Below, one piece after another: positions 23,386-35,268 of a stretch of DNA of 64,000 bases (positions within the stretch are counted from its first letter, which is position 1; every line of letters starts with the position of its first letter). The position numbers and the translations under genes were made by a program. The notes below the pieces were generated by a model. The model had not been told where the DNA came from and ran no database searches. It was given only the letters and a program-made list of their open reading frames with translations. Source of the DNA: Ceratorhiza oryzae-sativae (Eukaryota > Basidiomycota > Agaricomycetes > Cantharellales > Ceratobasidiaceae); contig JARWMV010000237.1 of NCBI GenBank assembly GCA_030998015.1, positions 1,116,001-1,180,000 of the forward strand. The letters are read 5' to 3'.

Positions 23386-24247
23386 TCAACGCGAAGACAA
23401 AATATCATTAACGAAGCTACGCATTACTGCTTCGCCCGGATCACGTTCATCTAAGGACTCTATGCAGCGTGATATCAGAACGGTATTATGAGGCGTATCA
23501 GAGGATATCCAAATGCGCCCATTAACGCCAATCGCAATTTCGAGGGGCACCTGGGCACCGATCAAAGGCAACAAGTAATGATTTCGGTCAAGAAGGCTGA
23601 TTGTATAGGTCAATGGAAGCCCCAAATTTATATTGTAGAAGACTTACACGCGACAGGTCGCAAGATTGCAGGTGACAACGAATCCGCCCTTCAGCTCGCC
23701 GAACCCGTCAGATTTGTGAGTGGATGCGTCGAAGCATTCTAGTTCGGGCTCCATATCCTTGTGTGCAAGTGAAACTCTTGCATAAACGACCGTCCCTACC
23801 TGTCTTGATGTCAGAACGCCATCCAGGACATTAACAATGCCGCACCTTGAGATTAGGTTTATTCCTCTTAGTTGCCCCTTCAAATGCAAGCGCGTCTAGG
23901 GTGGCTGAATGGGCAGAGCCAATATCGACACGATACATGTCCTGAGAGCGGTGCGTGATATAGCCTATCACAGATTCTTGGGCGGCAGGCGAATACTAGT
24001 TCTATTGTCTGGTTCATAGAGACGAAGTATGACATAGGAAACTCACCCTAGCTGCCCGTCGGTCAATCCACCATTTATTTCCTTTAGTTGTATGCTGAAG
24101 GATACCAGGGCTCACTGACACAATTGTTACAGCATCCTTTGAGTTGCTGTACTGTGTTTGTTGAAGCCCAGGTCCCAGTTTTATATTCCCCCCCGTTAGA
24201 GCCGAACTTGGAAGTTTATCTCCAGGGAGCATAAACAAGTTTTCCAT
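23386..24247 (-). CDS. RRP40: Exosome complex subunit Rrp40 (EXOSC3)
   Basis: Cap subunit of the RNA exosome in nucleus and cytoplasm, binding RNA on its way to the core. The start at 24247 gives MENLFMLPGDKLPSSA, then NIKLGPGLQQ, VSPGILQHTTKGNKWWID and RRAAR. The following exons give the S1 part with ESVIGYITHRSQDMYRVDIG, ATLDALAFEGATKRNKPNLK, VGTVVYARVSLAHKDMEPEL and ECFDASTHKSDGFGEL. The KH part has LLPLIGAQVPLEIAIGVNGR with the GxNG loop, then IWISSDTPHNTVLISRCIES, ending VNDILSSR. Length and order fit Rrp40 rather than Rrp4. No frameshift needed. It is head to head with the Rad60-like gene, 254 bases between start codons. Confidence 0.9.
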
Positions 24248-24501
24248 TCCAGCCGAACTTTAGATCACGGATGAGGTATTGGGGCTTTCGTAACAATAGG
24301 GGGCGGCCAGGCAATCTATGTGGTGGTCGGGAATAGGTATTCCTGAAAGGATCTTTGGGCTGATTAGTAAGCGTATTCATGCGGCAAGCGCCTCGTCGCG
24401 TTTCCGGAACCCACCACCACACTCTGAACCTACACCCCGGCGTGTTGAATACCCTTGTAAACTGCAGCCAGTTTAAACTACATATCCAAGTGATACCCCA
24501 A

Positions 24502-26054
24502 ATGTCTTCCTCTCGGCCACGCCCCAAACCCCGACCAAAGCCAAAAGCCTTGCCTCAGGAGCCAGTCTCGTCAATGTCTGGGACATCTGTCAATTCGAGC
24601 ACGCCAGTCAAATCATCAAATCCCATCGATGATGACGATCTATTTATAAGGCATGATCCCAACCGCATTATTTCTACGTATTCCCAACAGAGTGAGTGGT
24701 ACGGTACTGGAGGAGCCAGGAGCCTTGGGGCTCATCGCTAACTCGACAGTCGTTACATCATGAACTAGAAAAAACGCGAGCACATTCTCCAGTTCAATCT
24801 ACACAAGATGTCACATACTTCAATAATCACGACAGCGATGGCGAATCTCCTGGATCCAAGAGGCGCCGGAAGGAAGGTGGTCGATCAAAGCCTCTGCCTG
24901 CTTGGACTTATCGAGCCAGGTGAGTGATTATACGCATTTGGACCCGGCACATTCACCGAATCCAGTTCTCAAGCGAGGCCTCGCCCATACCAGTAAAACC
25001 AGACGACGACAGTTCTGGACCGGAGATTCTGGACGACGAGATTTCGCCAGTCGCATCCCAGCCTCTTCCGAAACCGAAACTCCGAGAACGCTCTATCACA
25101 CCCCCGCCGGATGACATAATATACGAGGCTAGCAGCCAGGCGCGGGCTGTACTCAGGTATGGTTGCACCGCATCCCCTACCAGGTTTGACTTTTCATGAG
25201 CCGAACAGCAATATTTATCACGATGATGAAGAACGCGAGCTCACCCCAGAGGGCGAATCCCAGGATGTGATTGAGCTGCTCCCTGAACTTGCTGCTATTC
25301 AAAGAAACGCGCGAGCAACCTCTATGGCCCCAGAATCATCCAACAACCGAACTTTAGAGCTTCACATCAAGTGGATACCGCATCCCGAGAAACCGCAGCA
25401 TTTCGAGCATGGCGAACGCTCCTGGACATTTCAAGTGCCAGAGGTGTGTGCGTCGATGTTATTTGTATGCATTTATTGAGCGATTGCATTGCAGAATAAA
25501 CCATTTGGGGAGGTTAGAAGGATGCTTACCGGACTCCCAATCACGGGTTTACCCATTTTACGAAGCAATGGCAAAAGGTTGTTCGATGGCGGCACTCCCG
25601 CCTCCCTTTTTGCGGGAAAGAAGCTAGAAGTTCGTGAGTCGAACGTAGATCTGTGTCGATAATCCTATGCCAATCCATTCTCGTAGAGGCAATGACGCTA
25701 GCTACTCATCAATACTTTGAAGAACGACACCAAGATCCTTCGTCCGCTCCACCTAGCGACGATGTGGATGAAGACATGGTAAACCAGCGAGAAGATTCTC
25801 CCGTTGCCACTGCGCAGAAGATCACCATCTCCTTCCGGGTGGGACCAAAAGACAACAATCCAACCACTATGCGCGTTCTGACTAGCTCGACTATTGAAGC
25901 CGTTACTGCAGCTTTTCTCAGCAAAATAGGACGAATGGGAACAACGGGGGTTCGCTTGCAGCTCGATGGGGAGGACTTGGATATGCAATCTATAGTTGCA
26001 GACACGGACTTGGAAGACGAAGTGTTGGTTGAGGTTGTTGGTGTGGAAAAATAG
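24502..26054 (+). CDS. Rad60/Esc2/NIP45-like protein with SUMO-like domains
   Basis: The start at 24502 gives MSSSRPRPKPRPKPKALPQE. The first half is disordered with acidic and basic stretches (DDDDLF, SKRRRKEGGR, DDDSSGPEILDDEI, LRERSITPPPDD) in short exons. The second half has LELHIKWIPHPEKP and NKPFGEVRRMLTG (first SUMO-like domain), then EAMTLATHQYFEERHQ and, at the end, QKITISFRVGPKDNNPTTMR, TIEAVTAAFLSKIGRM and VRLQLDGEDLDM with DTDLEDEVLVEVVGVEK, a typical C-terminal SUMO-like domain. Such proteins guide SUMO-dependent DNA repair with Smc5/6. Introns are short; those near 24690-24760 and 25440-25690 are approximate. No frameshift detected. Confidence 0.8.
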
Positions 26055-26723
26055 CAGTGTGAGAAATATCACGCCCTTTCCAGACTCTGTATGCTTTCTA
26101 CTGCAGTTGCATATTTATGATCGCAAGGTACAGAGCTAACGGTGCCCTTCAAACACCGGCAACTTGCGATGTTATCCGTATCTAGGTGCGCTAGCAAACA
26201 ATCCCCGAATATCCATATTTGGGTTGGACCAAATCTAGGGTAGTTTCAGCATCCCGATTTTTTTCAAGTCGTCCACATATATCACGAGACCTCAAAAGGA
26301 CTGAGCAAACGCAAGACATCGAGGCCGGTCACTGTCCTGTTCACATTTATATATCTTTGTCTGTCACATTTTACACTTGGCAAGGTTGTTGACTTGGAAC
26401 AACCACGTGGTGGCTGTGGGGGCAGAGCGGCTTTCATTTTGTTTCATTTGGAAACTCGCCTGCCAGCTTGTTCTGCCGGTAACCAAGACAGCGATCAATG
26501 GCTCCAGACGCTGCTGGAATTATAAAACTACCTGGGACTGAATGTTATGGGGTTTCCTACCCTCGTTGGCTAAAGGTTGTCTACGGGTAGCGGCCTGTCC
26601 TTGCGGTCCGGTCTTATTTCTTTGGCCAGGCTCGCCACCGTATTTTGTTGTCAGCAGGCTCTGGCAACTGTTTGCCACTTATTCTTCGCTTCATATTGCC
26701 CGCTTCAAACTGCCCTGGCGGCA
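26055..26723. other. Spacer upstream of the Rax1-like gene
   Basis: About 670 bases with no supported coding exon, though short upstream frames (from 26542 and 26577) leave open a further 5' exon of the following gene. Some T-rich stretches near 26255-26270. Confidence 0.35.
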
Positions 26724-28393
26724 TGGCTTTCGCAAGGCACGCACCCAACTGCCCGTGCTGCCGCGGCCCCGCTGCTTGGTCTGCTCTGTATCCCCTGGCG
26801 CCAACAAGCTCTATCGACTCGAACGCCCTCACCGCTCACAGTCAGCCTGAGATCGCCAAATCCAAGTCTAGGTCCGATTGGTTTCGCATTCCAAACTGGG
26901 CTCTCCCGACCCGCGCCACGCCGCTCGCAGGACCCGATGACGAGCCGCTCATTTCACTTGACACCATCCTTGCCGGTCGTACCAAGAGCCCGATCCGTGT
27001 TGAAGACATGAGAGCGTTTTTGCGGAATGAAAATAACCCAAACGTCGCTGCGATGAGATCGCTCGAGTTTCTTTTGGCGTACAACAGGTCCGTGAATGAC
27101 ACTTCGTTTCCTAAGGCGAATAGTTTAAGCTAAATCAAACACCTGTAGTTTTCGGGCCGCGTTTTTTGCTCTTCCACCTGAGAAGCAGGCCCCTCGCCCG
27201 TCGACTATGCAACAGTCCTTGTCACTCGCAAACAAGGCAGCCGAGATTCAGTCAACTTTCTCACAGCTTCCTTCAACGCCTCAGCTGGCCCGTCCGCAAG
27301 CCGCGAAAGCCAATATCATTCATTCATATCCCCACCTCGACCCAGAAACCCAACCCATGCGACACGAGTTACAAAACATCATCGACCTTTACCTACAGCC
27401 ACACTCCCTTAGCCCGGTCACTTCCTTGGTCTCCTCGAATATACTTCACAAAGCATTATCCGAGGCTAAACTTACAACACATCCGTCAGCCCTCGATCCG
27501 GTGGCCTCGAATGTTCATTCATACATGAGCACTGAAATTCTGCCGCAATTTCTGGATCATGCAGTTTCCAACTTGTCCGCTGTCACTTCTCGCGGACGCT
27601 TGATCGTGGCTTGTGCTGCGGCTGCCGCCGCGGTCGTGCTCGAGGTGTTCTTGATCATGTACAAGACCAGTCGTGTAGCCAGACTGCTTGCCATGCCGCT
27701 TTGGATTCTGGCCATCGGCTACGCGATTGGATCTCGCACAGGCCTTTGCTTCTGGCTTGCTATGCGTGGGACCCGTGAACATAGGTCGTACGAGAGACCG
27801 TCGTCTTCCGCCCTCGCGGACGATTACAAGGACTCCAAGATTAATTTGAGTTCCGTGGATGCAGAGCCCCCACAGCGCCCGCGCACGCTGTTCTCTCGGA
27901 TTAACCCATTTGCGAGGGAGAGTAAATCGTATGATGGCGCCGATCGTACGGAGTCTATGGCTGAAAAGGGAAGGCTGCCGTCGAACTTGTCGCTGGGCGA
28001 CGCCACCGACGACATACGTATGTCGCGTAAACTAAGAAAGAATCATTCAGGAGAGTATTCCGTTTCTGGCGATTCTGTTAGTGAGAGATCGTCCCAACAC
28101 AAGCGAGCCGCATCGATGGAAGTGGTAAAGCAGATTGTTCGATTGACTGGCACGGCGGTCAATACAATCCCTGTCGAAGATAGCCGAATCAGGTACAGTA
28201 CTGCATCTGGCCTCTAAAAAAACTCGCCACTGATTGTGTTGAAACAGAAAATTACAAGCATTGGTCGGCTTGCGGGTTGCTATATGTGAGCATATTGGCA
28301 AACGGGGCAATCCGAATTGATTCTGATCTGTATATTGCAGGGCTCTTTCTCGGAACATCTGTGGTTGTTGGGGTGATCATGGCAATTCCATAA
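26724..28393 (+). CDS. RGS-domain membrane protein, Rax1-like
   Basis: Rax1-type proteins combine a regulator-of-G-protein-signalling-like domain with C-terminal membrane segments and mark bud sites or polarity in yeasts. Exon 1 has ISLDTILAGRTKSPIRVEDM, FLRNENNPNVAAMRSLEFLL and AYN. The intron (about 27088-27150) joins to FRAAFFALPPEKQAPRPSTM. Then PETQPMRHELQNIIDLYL and NILHKALSEAKLTTHPSALD (RGS core), YMSTEILPQFLDHAVSNL, and membrane segments LIVACAAAAAAVVLEVFLIM, LLAMPLWILAIGYAIG. A long Ser-rich loop follows with FSRINPFARE, ending in two short exons: KLQALVGLRVAI and WLFLGTSVVVGVIMAIP, TAA at 28391. The start is the weakest point: 26724 (MAFARHAPN) is my choice, but an earlier exon is possible. 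Confidence 0.8.
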
Positions 28394-29559
28394 CTCGCGA
28401 ACATTTTATCACAACCACATTCCTTTTTTCCGCGATGCTTTATTTTTTTTCGACCTGGCCAGTCATAAAAATATCGCCCTGGACTTGTTGTTCTTTTTCG
28501 TTCGTGCGGATTGTTCCCATTGTAGCCCAATCCTTTTTTGATTTGGATGTACAAAGATTGTAAATCTTAGTGAAGTTATCCTGGTTCGGGGTTTTAATGC
28601 TTGAAGCTAATCTGCTGGTTTCCTCCCTCGGTGTGTCATTTCTTCGACAATATTGATTAGCAGGCCTAGCAGCCGACTGCCGGAGTGGTTGGACAAGTCT
28701 ACACGTTTGTCGGCCGATGTGGGTTTAACATTGATTTGACGTTATCCAGGGGCGCGGGTCTAGAGCTCCGGTCGGCCGTTGTTTTGATGGTTGTCTCGCA
28801 TAAACATGGTTCTTGGATATTCTGACGTGGCGAATCTCGGAGTTTGCGGAAATATATACTAATATATGCGTGTTCCCCAGAGGTCTTCAAGATACAATTC
28901 TGTGGACATTTTGTAGCAATACACACTCTTAGTCACGAGCAAGTGGTGTTTGATCTGCATGTCACATTGTGGCGCCGGCTCGTCGTGACGATCGCAAACG
29001 CAGTCTGTTTGTGGCTGAAGCTTTTGACAACCAACACAACGCATAATCCATTTACCATATGATCCCGTGGTTTATGATCCATCTTGGTTCTCGGTTACCC
29101 GATATAATACAATCACGTTTCAAAGCGGCAGGTCACCCACGCCTCGACCCGAGGAGGATTCACGGGGGATGTCTGGATTGGTGTGGAGAAGGAAATGTCA
29201 GGGAACTATCGGTTCTTTCAGGAAGTTGAGCACAGAAACCATGTGGATAACCAAGGTTATCTTCTTTATCAACTTCAACCCCCCCTTCCCCTTCCCGGCC
29301 ACCCCACACTTCACCAATCCCTGCTTGTGCAAGTCGAGGATTTGCGGTCCGCATGTGTGGGAGCAAGCTGTTTCGTTGGTAGTGTGGAAGTCATTGTTCT
29401 ATGCTGCTCTATCAAATAGCTATAGTTGTCTTGTTCGGAATATCGATTGGTACGGTTTTAGCCCGAGCGCAGGAAGTGCTTGTCTGACGTGGCGAGCTCT
29501 GGTGTTGCTTTCTGCTTAGGCCTATTGCTGCTCCTGTTGGTCACGACCTAGTAAGCCCA
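28394..29559. other. Spacer without supported gene
   Basis: About 1.2 kb. It has T-rich tracts near 28441-28450 and several open frames under 150 codons on both strands with no motif. It will contain the 3' end of the Rax1-like gene and the promoter of the next gene. Confidence 0.4.
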
Positions 29560-31648
29560 ATGCCATCCAGCTTACTTGCACTAAAGGCGTTTCATTCCAG
29601 CTTGTACAGCATACGATGGCACCCTGTAGTCAGCGTGATACTATGGCTATCGCTGCCAGTAGCCGTTTGCTCTCTGCTACACTATCCTCTACACACTCCC
29701 CTTCGCGAACATTTACCCATAGAGCCCAAGGAGCGCCCGTTTGATCAACAACACACACCCTTGGCTCATTTTTGTGCTGCGAATGGGATACTGTGAGTCG
29801 TATCTTGGTTCTTCAATTAATCTTGGCTGAACTCGCACTAGGTTGTACATATTCGGCGCCATAGGCTCTGCGCTGACTGTTTCTTTCACACTTGTAAGCT
29901 CAGCTCAAGTCGCGTAAATCTTGACCATACGGACTTATGCCCGTGATAATTCTGTTTCAGCCTCTTTTCGTGGTGGTGATCAAGTCTAGGAATCCTAAAA
30001 TTCACTCATCTGTGAGGACCTGGCGATCGTTTCGATGGCTCTGGGACCCGACTACGATCGCGCTCTGTATTGCTCCATTTGTCTGGGCGCTTCCCATCGT
30101 GATTTCAGCCGCCGAGACTCTTGTACGAACACACCAAAAGAGATACCCATCTATCTATTACTCAAATGTGGGCTCGATCATGGTGATTTACTATCCACTT
30201 GTGCTGATCTCCCGCAAATCCCGCAGACATATTGTAACATTGATGACTATACATACCAACTTGGTAAGCTCAGATGTTTTGTTAGTGTTGCACATGCGTT
30301 GAAACTTTTTGCTAGTATCTGCGCTCTTACTGGGACTTCCGTTACTCGTATCAGCGGCACTGGCCTTGGTTACCCTGCTCATGGTCATCCGAATATACGT
30401 TCACGATCGTGCGACTGCTACCCAGTCTATCAACATTCCACTGGCGTTTCGTTCGCATTCATTGTTCTCCAAATATTTGTCCAAGCGATATTGCTGTTAT
30501 GCGAGATCTCTCTCCAGGATAACCAGCTAAGGGGTGTGTTCCGATTCCATTTGTATTGGTCTGGTAAGTACATGGCTTTTTTGCTCTTCGAGTCGTTTGC
30601 TGAAAATCGTTTAGCGTTGACCCCAATAATTCTCTTTCTCATATTCGGAACCCAGCAAGACTTGATGAATATATGGCGGTACTGGGCCTGTCGTCTAGTT
30701 GGAAAAAGACCCACATTCACGCCTCGCTCATCCAACGAAGTCGCGACGCTTTCAAACTCGTCTGGACCTGCCGCTACGACAAACGAACTCTATGTCATAT
30801 CCACCATTAACACAGGGGCTCGCGACATTCATATTTCAGACCGAAAGGTCCATCGAGCGTCGTCCTCGGCTGGTGGGCGAGACTCGAGTTCGATTTTGGA
30901 CCCGCCTGGCCTGCTGGGAGCCAAGCACGGAGCGGAGTTTCACCACGGCGAGGTTGCTGCCAGCCCGGATCTGGAGCAACCACCGGTGCGCGCTGGGCCT
31001 CGCCACCACAGAGCCCAGTCCCGAAACGGTCCAGCGAGTTCACCACCCGTCCTACCATACACGCCGGAAACATCTGCTCCCTTGACACCCAACACAAACA
31101 CTCGTCGGGCCGAATTTTACTCCGCGAGAGACACGCCGTCCCAGGGATTCGGGAGCACGGTTTCTCATTCTGGGGGGAGCGCTTTGTTGGGTTCTCCGCA
31201 TGAGCCGTCGAGGTCGAATCAACCGCTCATTGTCGTCACTGATGGATTTGGCGCCATGTTTGGTGCTCAAGTCCCTCCAGACCGCGCGTGGATGATGGGT
31301 TTGCCTATTATCTCTCCCCAGGAACGTGACCGACGTCTCGCTGTGCCGTCATCCGTGCGGCGGCCGCCATCGAGTGGAGGACCGCAAACCGAACTGCGTA
31401 AGAACGTGGGTTTGCCGCCACCTCCGAGATCTCCTCGCCAGTCAAATGCGCGACCGAACTCGGCTGGGGGAATTACCGCGCTGGATCGCGGGACGACGGG
31501 GGAAGCTGTTCGGCCGGCGCCTGCCGGATCGGGCGTTTCAGCGACCTCCCCGACGTCAGTGGCCGCCGCCTGGGACTGGGACTTGCCATTTCGCCCTGCA
31601 GCCCTGGGGGGTCTGCTCCTTGGTGAAAACTACGACGCAGGCGAGTAG
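29560..31648 (+). CDS. Seven-pass membrane protein with long disordered C-terminal tail
   Basis: The start at 29560 gives MPSSLLALKAFHSSLYSIRW. I count seven hydrophobic segments: VVSVILWLSLPVAVCSLL; LYIFGAIGSALTVSFTLPLF; TTIALCIAPFVWALPIVISA; VGSIMVIYYPLVLIS; SALLLGLPLLVSAALALVTL; FAFIVLQIFVQAILLLCEI; LALTPIILFLIFGTQQDLM. Then comes NIWRYWACRL and a tail of over 250 residues rich in Ser, Pro and Arg. The topology and the end of segment 7 recall fungal G-protein-coupled receptors, but I see no STE3 or Git3 signature, so the family is open. A one-base gap near 30425 is needed to join segments 5 and 6. At the 3' end two frames compete: stop at 31646, or, after a shift near 31600, a Ser/Gly-rich continuation to 31826. 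Confidence 0.6.
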
Positions 31649-31826
31649 CGGGAGTGGTAGCCGGGGTGACTATGAAAGCTTGGAGCTGCAGGAGCACTTG
31701 AAAACCCCGTCGAGCGGGAGCTTTGGGACGCATCGGCTCAGCCAAGAGCAGATTAGCGACGGTGCTCATGGCTCCTGGGCGCGGGCTGTGAGAGCCTCTG
31801 TTTCTTCGGATAGAACGTTTGGTTGA

Positions 31827-32301
31827 GGTCGTAGAACCTTGCATGGTTGTTGATGTATTTGTGTTTTATGTGCAGTATGGGATTAATTTCGTTTGTATAG
31901 CGTATGGCATGGTTGCTGTCAATTAGATTATGTTGCCGTTCAGGCCTTGTATATGCACATGGCCACAACCGGGCGGACTTATTCTTGGGACCGTACGAGG
32001 CCGAACGACCAAGGGCAGGCACGTGGACATGACCTCATGCCGAGGCTCCGAGAACAAACGATCGCCCCGTTGGAGCCGATTCCGACAAACAAAAACACCA
32101 TGTGGGGAATGACATGAGGCCGCAGCTGCAGCCCAGACTTTGGCCTCATCCGCCTGTATAAAACACTCGCCGCTGCTCAGACGCGCTCGGTCCTCATCTC
32201 ACGCCCGGAGCCTACCATTGTCTCCCATATAGCTTCGCTCTTCACACTCTCCAGTCGTACCTGTCAACACCCCCGAGAAACTGTACTCGGCCTTTACGTC
32301 C
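31827..32301. promoter_or_regulatory. Spacer with TATA-containing promoter of small gene
   Basis: A TATAAAA box at 32156-32162 lies in a pyrimidine- and C-rich promoter-like stretch about 140 bases before the next ATG. Otherwise no coding potential. Confidence 0.45.
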
Positions 32302-32604
32302 ATGAACTCGTTCATCAACACCCTCCGCCTGTTGGCCCGGACCTCTCTCGTCGAGACCGAGCAGGACATTTCTGCTGATACGCCAATGACCACGTTCCGC
32401 GACTCGAGCAACTCGCCGAGACCGTCTCTCGCGAATTCCGAAGTCGATCTGGAGCGAGGCGGGGTATGGTGCCATGAATTCCCTTCGCCCTCGGCGTCGC
32501 CTGTGAGTACCCACGTTGCTATTCGCTTGCCAGTGCTGACGAGTTCCCAGGTAAACACTGCTGTGACCTTGGGATCGCGCCCAAGCTCACAATACAGCTC
32601 ATAG
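32302..32604 (+). CDS. Small hypothetical protein
   Basis: From the ATG at 32302 the frame reads MNSFINTLRLLARTSLVETE, then Ser/Asp-rich SSNSPRPSLANSEVDLERGG. A donor-like GTATGG at 32463 and a possible acceptor CCCAG at 32551 suggest an intron, so the true 3' end is uncertain; the frame without splicing stops at 32604. It follows a TATA box and a run of CT-rich leader. No domain recognised. The opposite strand is also open over 130 codons, so the strand rests mainly on the promoter. Confidence 0.4.
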   Translation: MNSFINTLRLLARTSLVETEQDISADTPMTTFRDSSNSPRPSLANSEVDLERGGVWCHEFPSPSASPVSTHVAIRLPVLTSSQVNTAVTLGSRPSSQYSS

Positions 32605-32853
32605 GGCTTCAATCCGGTTTTCTGTGAGTAGCATAGTCCTTGTGCCCGTACGCTCGCGTGCTCACTTTACTCCTTATCAAACAGATATTCATCTTGGTCC
32701 TACGTTACTTCAAACTATAATCGTCCAGCTTTTGTAGCGCATAACTTGGGCAACCTGTATTATTATTGGGCTTAGGCGTACTTGACACTCTATAATACAT
32801 ATCATGGCATCCGTAATCTGCATGGCAGTGCGCGACGTTCCGTTCGGAATATT

Positions 32854-33606
32854 TTATTGTCGACGAGGTATTCCCACGAGTATGCCGAATACAATCGCAA
32901 CGATAGCTACCAAGACAGTGCTGATAAAAGCGACCGTTTTGCGAGCCGGAGGAAACTGGTTCAAGTTAGAGCGTATTGGATCCTAAAATAGCGGTTGACT
33001 CCTGCAAGCCGGAAAAAGTTTAGCGAAGATGTGTCGAATACAATCCACTTACCAAGTGCCAATACGGCTAGCCCAATCACCACAATCACCGCCCCGAGCG
33101 GTCTTGCAAAACGCTGGAGCTTCCCTGATAATAGTATTGTGTCATTGGCCTGCTGCTGGACGAGATCGTAAAGAGTTGGACAAGTGCTATACAAGATGTC
33201 TGAGCTATCTTCTTGACTGTCGTCACAGACGGCTTACCGACACCAGTCGAAGCAATCGCGAGCGAGGTTCGGACGTAGGCAAGCCAAGTGCGCTCGTTTG
33301 CCAAGTGGTCGCGTGCTACGCCGCAATGAGCTAGTAGCTCAAATCCTGAGACTAGCCACTCACCAACGCTTCCACTGTTCTCCAGTACCATCCTGGGATT
33401 CAACTTGTCCCTCCAAGTCTGCGCTTGGCTCTCTGGGGAATGTCGTCCTCATCCTCCTGCAAATATCTCGATGAACTTGCCTCGGGCCCATGTCTGGACA
33501 TCTTGGACTCTGGAGGAGCGGTGGAAACTACCGGGACGTCGCCTTTGCGTTCCGGGTTCAGGCCCGCAGGCTCCTGAGATATGGAGGGTCCATTTGTTGT
33601 TGCCAT
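32854..33606 (-). CDS. DUF202 membrane protein
   Basis: The start at 33606 gives MATTNGPSISQEPAGLNPER, with disordered QEDEDDIPQRAKRRLGGTS. Later exons have VLENSGSV then ARDHLANERTWLAYVRTSLA, the DUF202 signature (NERTWL..RT), and ASTGVALVQLF, forming membrane segment 1. KLQRFARPLGAVIVVIGLAV forms segment 2 and KTVAFISTVLVAIVAIVFGI segment 3. DUF202 proteins include the VTC transmembrane part and small vacuolar or plasma-membrane proteins; this is the small stand-alone kind. The last exon reads RYFRIQYALT then an early stop, unless one base is added at the AA of 32963-32964 (plus strand), which restores NQFPPARKTV and ends at 32854. I take that as an assembly error. Confidence 0.8.
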
Positions 33607-34154
33607 ATTGAATTATCACCAACTGGTGCGAATAGGTGCTTGGCAAGAGCTGGCGTGATAAGACGCAATGGAACAGTAGACCCGCCAATGGAGCAAGGCC
33701 CAACGTTATCGATAGTCCCTCCAATGACGAGCGCCGAGTGCCAAGAACGCGTCAAATGACGAGAATTATGGGAAATTAGGGACGCGGCACTTTGGTAATC
33801 GTGATGACATGATGCCCAACGCTTTCGGCACACTGATCTTTATCGCGACTCGAGGGAGCTTGATTTAAAAATAGCATACATCCACCTTGTGGACCGTCAC
33901 CAGACCAGATTGTACCCTTGTAAATTCGCAACGGGGATGCGAATGTGCCTGTGGGCGGTGCGTCGTAAACCTTGTTCATTCGCTCTTTGTCCTGGGCGTC
34001 GTTCGGGGCTTCCATGAGCAACGCTCTGCATGTATTTTGAGAAGAGATTGTCGCTGATTCTATTTTTGGTACTCCCGGCCGTATTCTTGCTACTATGGCT
34101 TCGGCCGCAGCTTGCACTTCACCGGTGCCCAACCTGCCATAACCGTGGGAGGAA

Positions 34155-34357
34155 GAAATGCGACTGGCTTGATGTATTTTGAGCCGCATTAAACTTTCGA
34201 CTCCCCAGCATGAGTGACTGTGCTGGTGTAATAGCATGACGTCCAGGTGGTGTATTTTTAGGATTGCTGCGTATAAAGGCGGGGGGAGCAGGGGTTGCTT
34301 GCCCCCCATTCCATTCCTTTCCTCACTACTCTACCTACACACAAACTTACTATCACC
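34155..34357 (+). promoter_or_regulatory. Promoter of CipC-like gene 1
   Basis: TATAAAG at 34272-34278 is 80 bases before the ATG. TGGTGTATTTTT at 34248-34259 and GAAATGCGACTGGCTTGAT at 34155-34173 recur, with few changes and the same spacing, upstream of the second copy (35365-35376 and 35269-35287). The duplicated unit therefore includes at least 200 bases of promoter, and these blocks are candidates for regulatory sites. Confidence 0.6.
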
Positions 34358-34855
34358 ATGGGTTGGTTCGACAGCGACAGCAGCCAGGTATCAAGTTTGC
34401 CTTGATCCATCCTCGTTACATAGCTCACTGTTTCATGGGACAGGCTCAGTACTATGATCAATACAACAACACTGACATAACTCAACACGAGCCATCGTTC
34501 GCCCACGAATTGATAGGTTAGTTATGCAGCGCCGCATATATATCTATTGTTCATTGCTTCAACAAATCATTAGCTGGCGCGGCGTCCTACGAGGCCGCGA
34601 AAGCATACGAAAACCACGTTGCCGAGAACGGAGAGCCCGATTCGCACGCAAAGGCCAAAGAGATCCTGTATGTGCGGCTGACGTTGGATCAATCAATAGC
34701 CGTACTAATAATCGAACAGTGCTGGGTTTGCCGGCGCGTTTGTCGACCGTGAAGCTGAAACCAAGGGATTGGACTTTATCGATAGGGAGAAAGCCAAGTA
34801 TGAAGCCCAACAGCAGGTGTACAGCGCGTACGATAACAACGGCAATAACTTCTAA
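34358..34855 (+). CDS. CipC-like antibiotic-response protein (DUF3759), tandem copy 1
   Basis: Four exons: MGWFDSDSSQ (34358-34387), AQYYDQYNNTDITQHEPSFA with HELI, AGAASYEAAKAYENHVAENG with DSHAKAKEIL, and AGFAGAFVDREAETKGLDFI with DREKAKYEAQQQVYSAYDNN, ending GNNF and TAA at 34853. All three introns have GT..AG borders and the frame is intact. This is the CipC/DUF3759 family: small cytosolic helical proteins first noted as induced by concanamycin in Aspergillus and common in stressed or host-colonising fungi. The biochemical function is unknown. The second copy is 1.1 kb downstream on the same strand. Confidence 0.88.
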
Positions 34856-35268
34856 ACTGTAACCATCTAAAGATATCTGACACTAGATACCAACAACTGA
34901 ATCAATGCATGATTTTTGATCAAGTACGCCAAGTGTGAGGAAGCCGGAGCTGGTTGACATTCTTTGCTGCTATCTGGTAGACGAATAAGACGAATCAATG
35001 GCGATGGGTAAGCGGGTACTATATATCTTTGTTATGCGGATATCAAATTAGGTTTTGTTTCGGACGACCTTACAGCTGCAAGCACAAGACAGCTTGGTGT
35101 TTCTCTGAAACCATAGCTTTGCAACCTTTCAATAAACTGTGAGGTGGATTTGGCCTATAGGCCATCCGGCTAACTCTTTCCAGAAATCGATATGGGTCTC
35201 TAGTAAGGCTATGCAAACTCCCCCCCGTAGATGGAACCATCCGCGATTGCAAGCCCACGTGTGCGGGA
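34856..35268. other. Spacer between CipC-like copies
   Basis: About 400 bases with the 3' end of copy 1. No coding potential seen. The promoter of copy 2 begins at its right. Confidence 0.4.

Noticed and set aside
33776..34309. Minus-strand open frame of 177 codons upstream of CipC-like copy 1
   Set aside because: Its 5' half lies over the promoter blocks and TATA box that are duplicated in front of CipC copy 2, and it has no recognisable motif.
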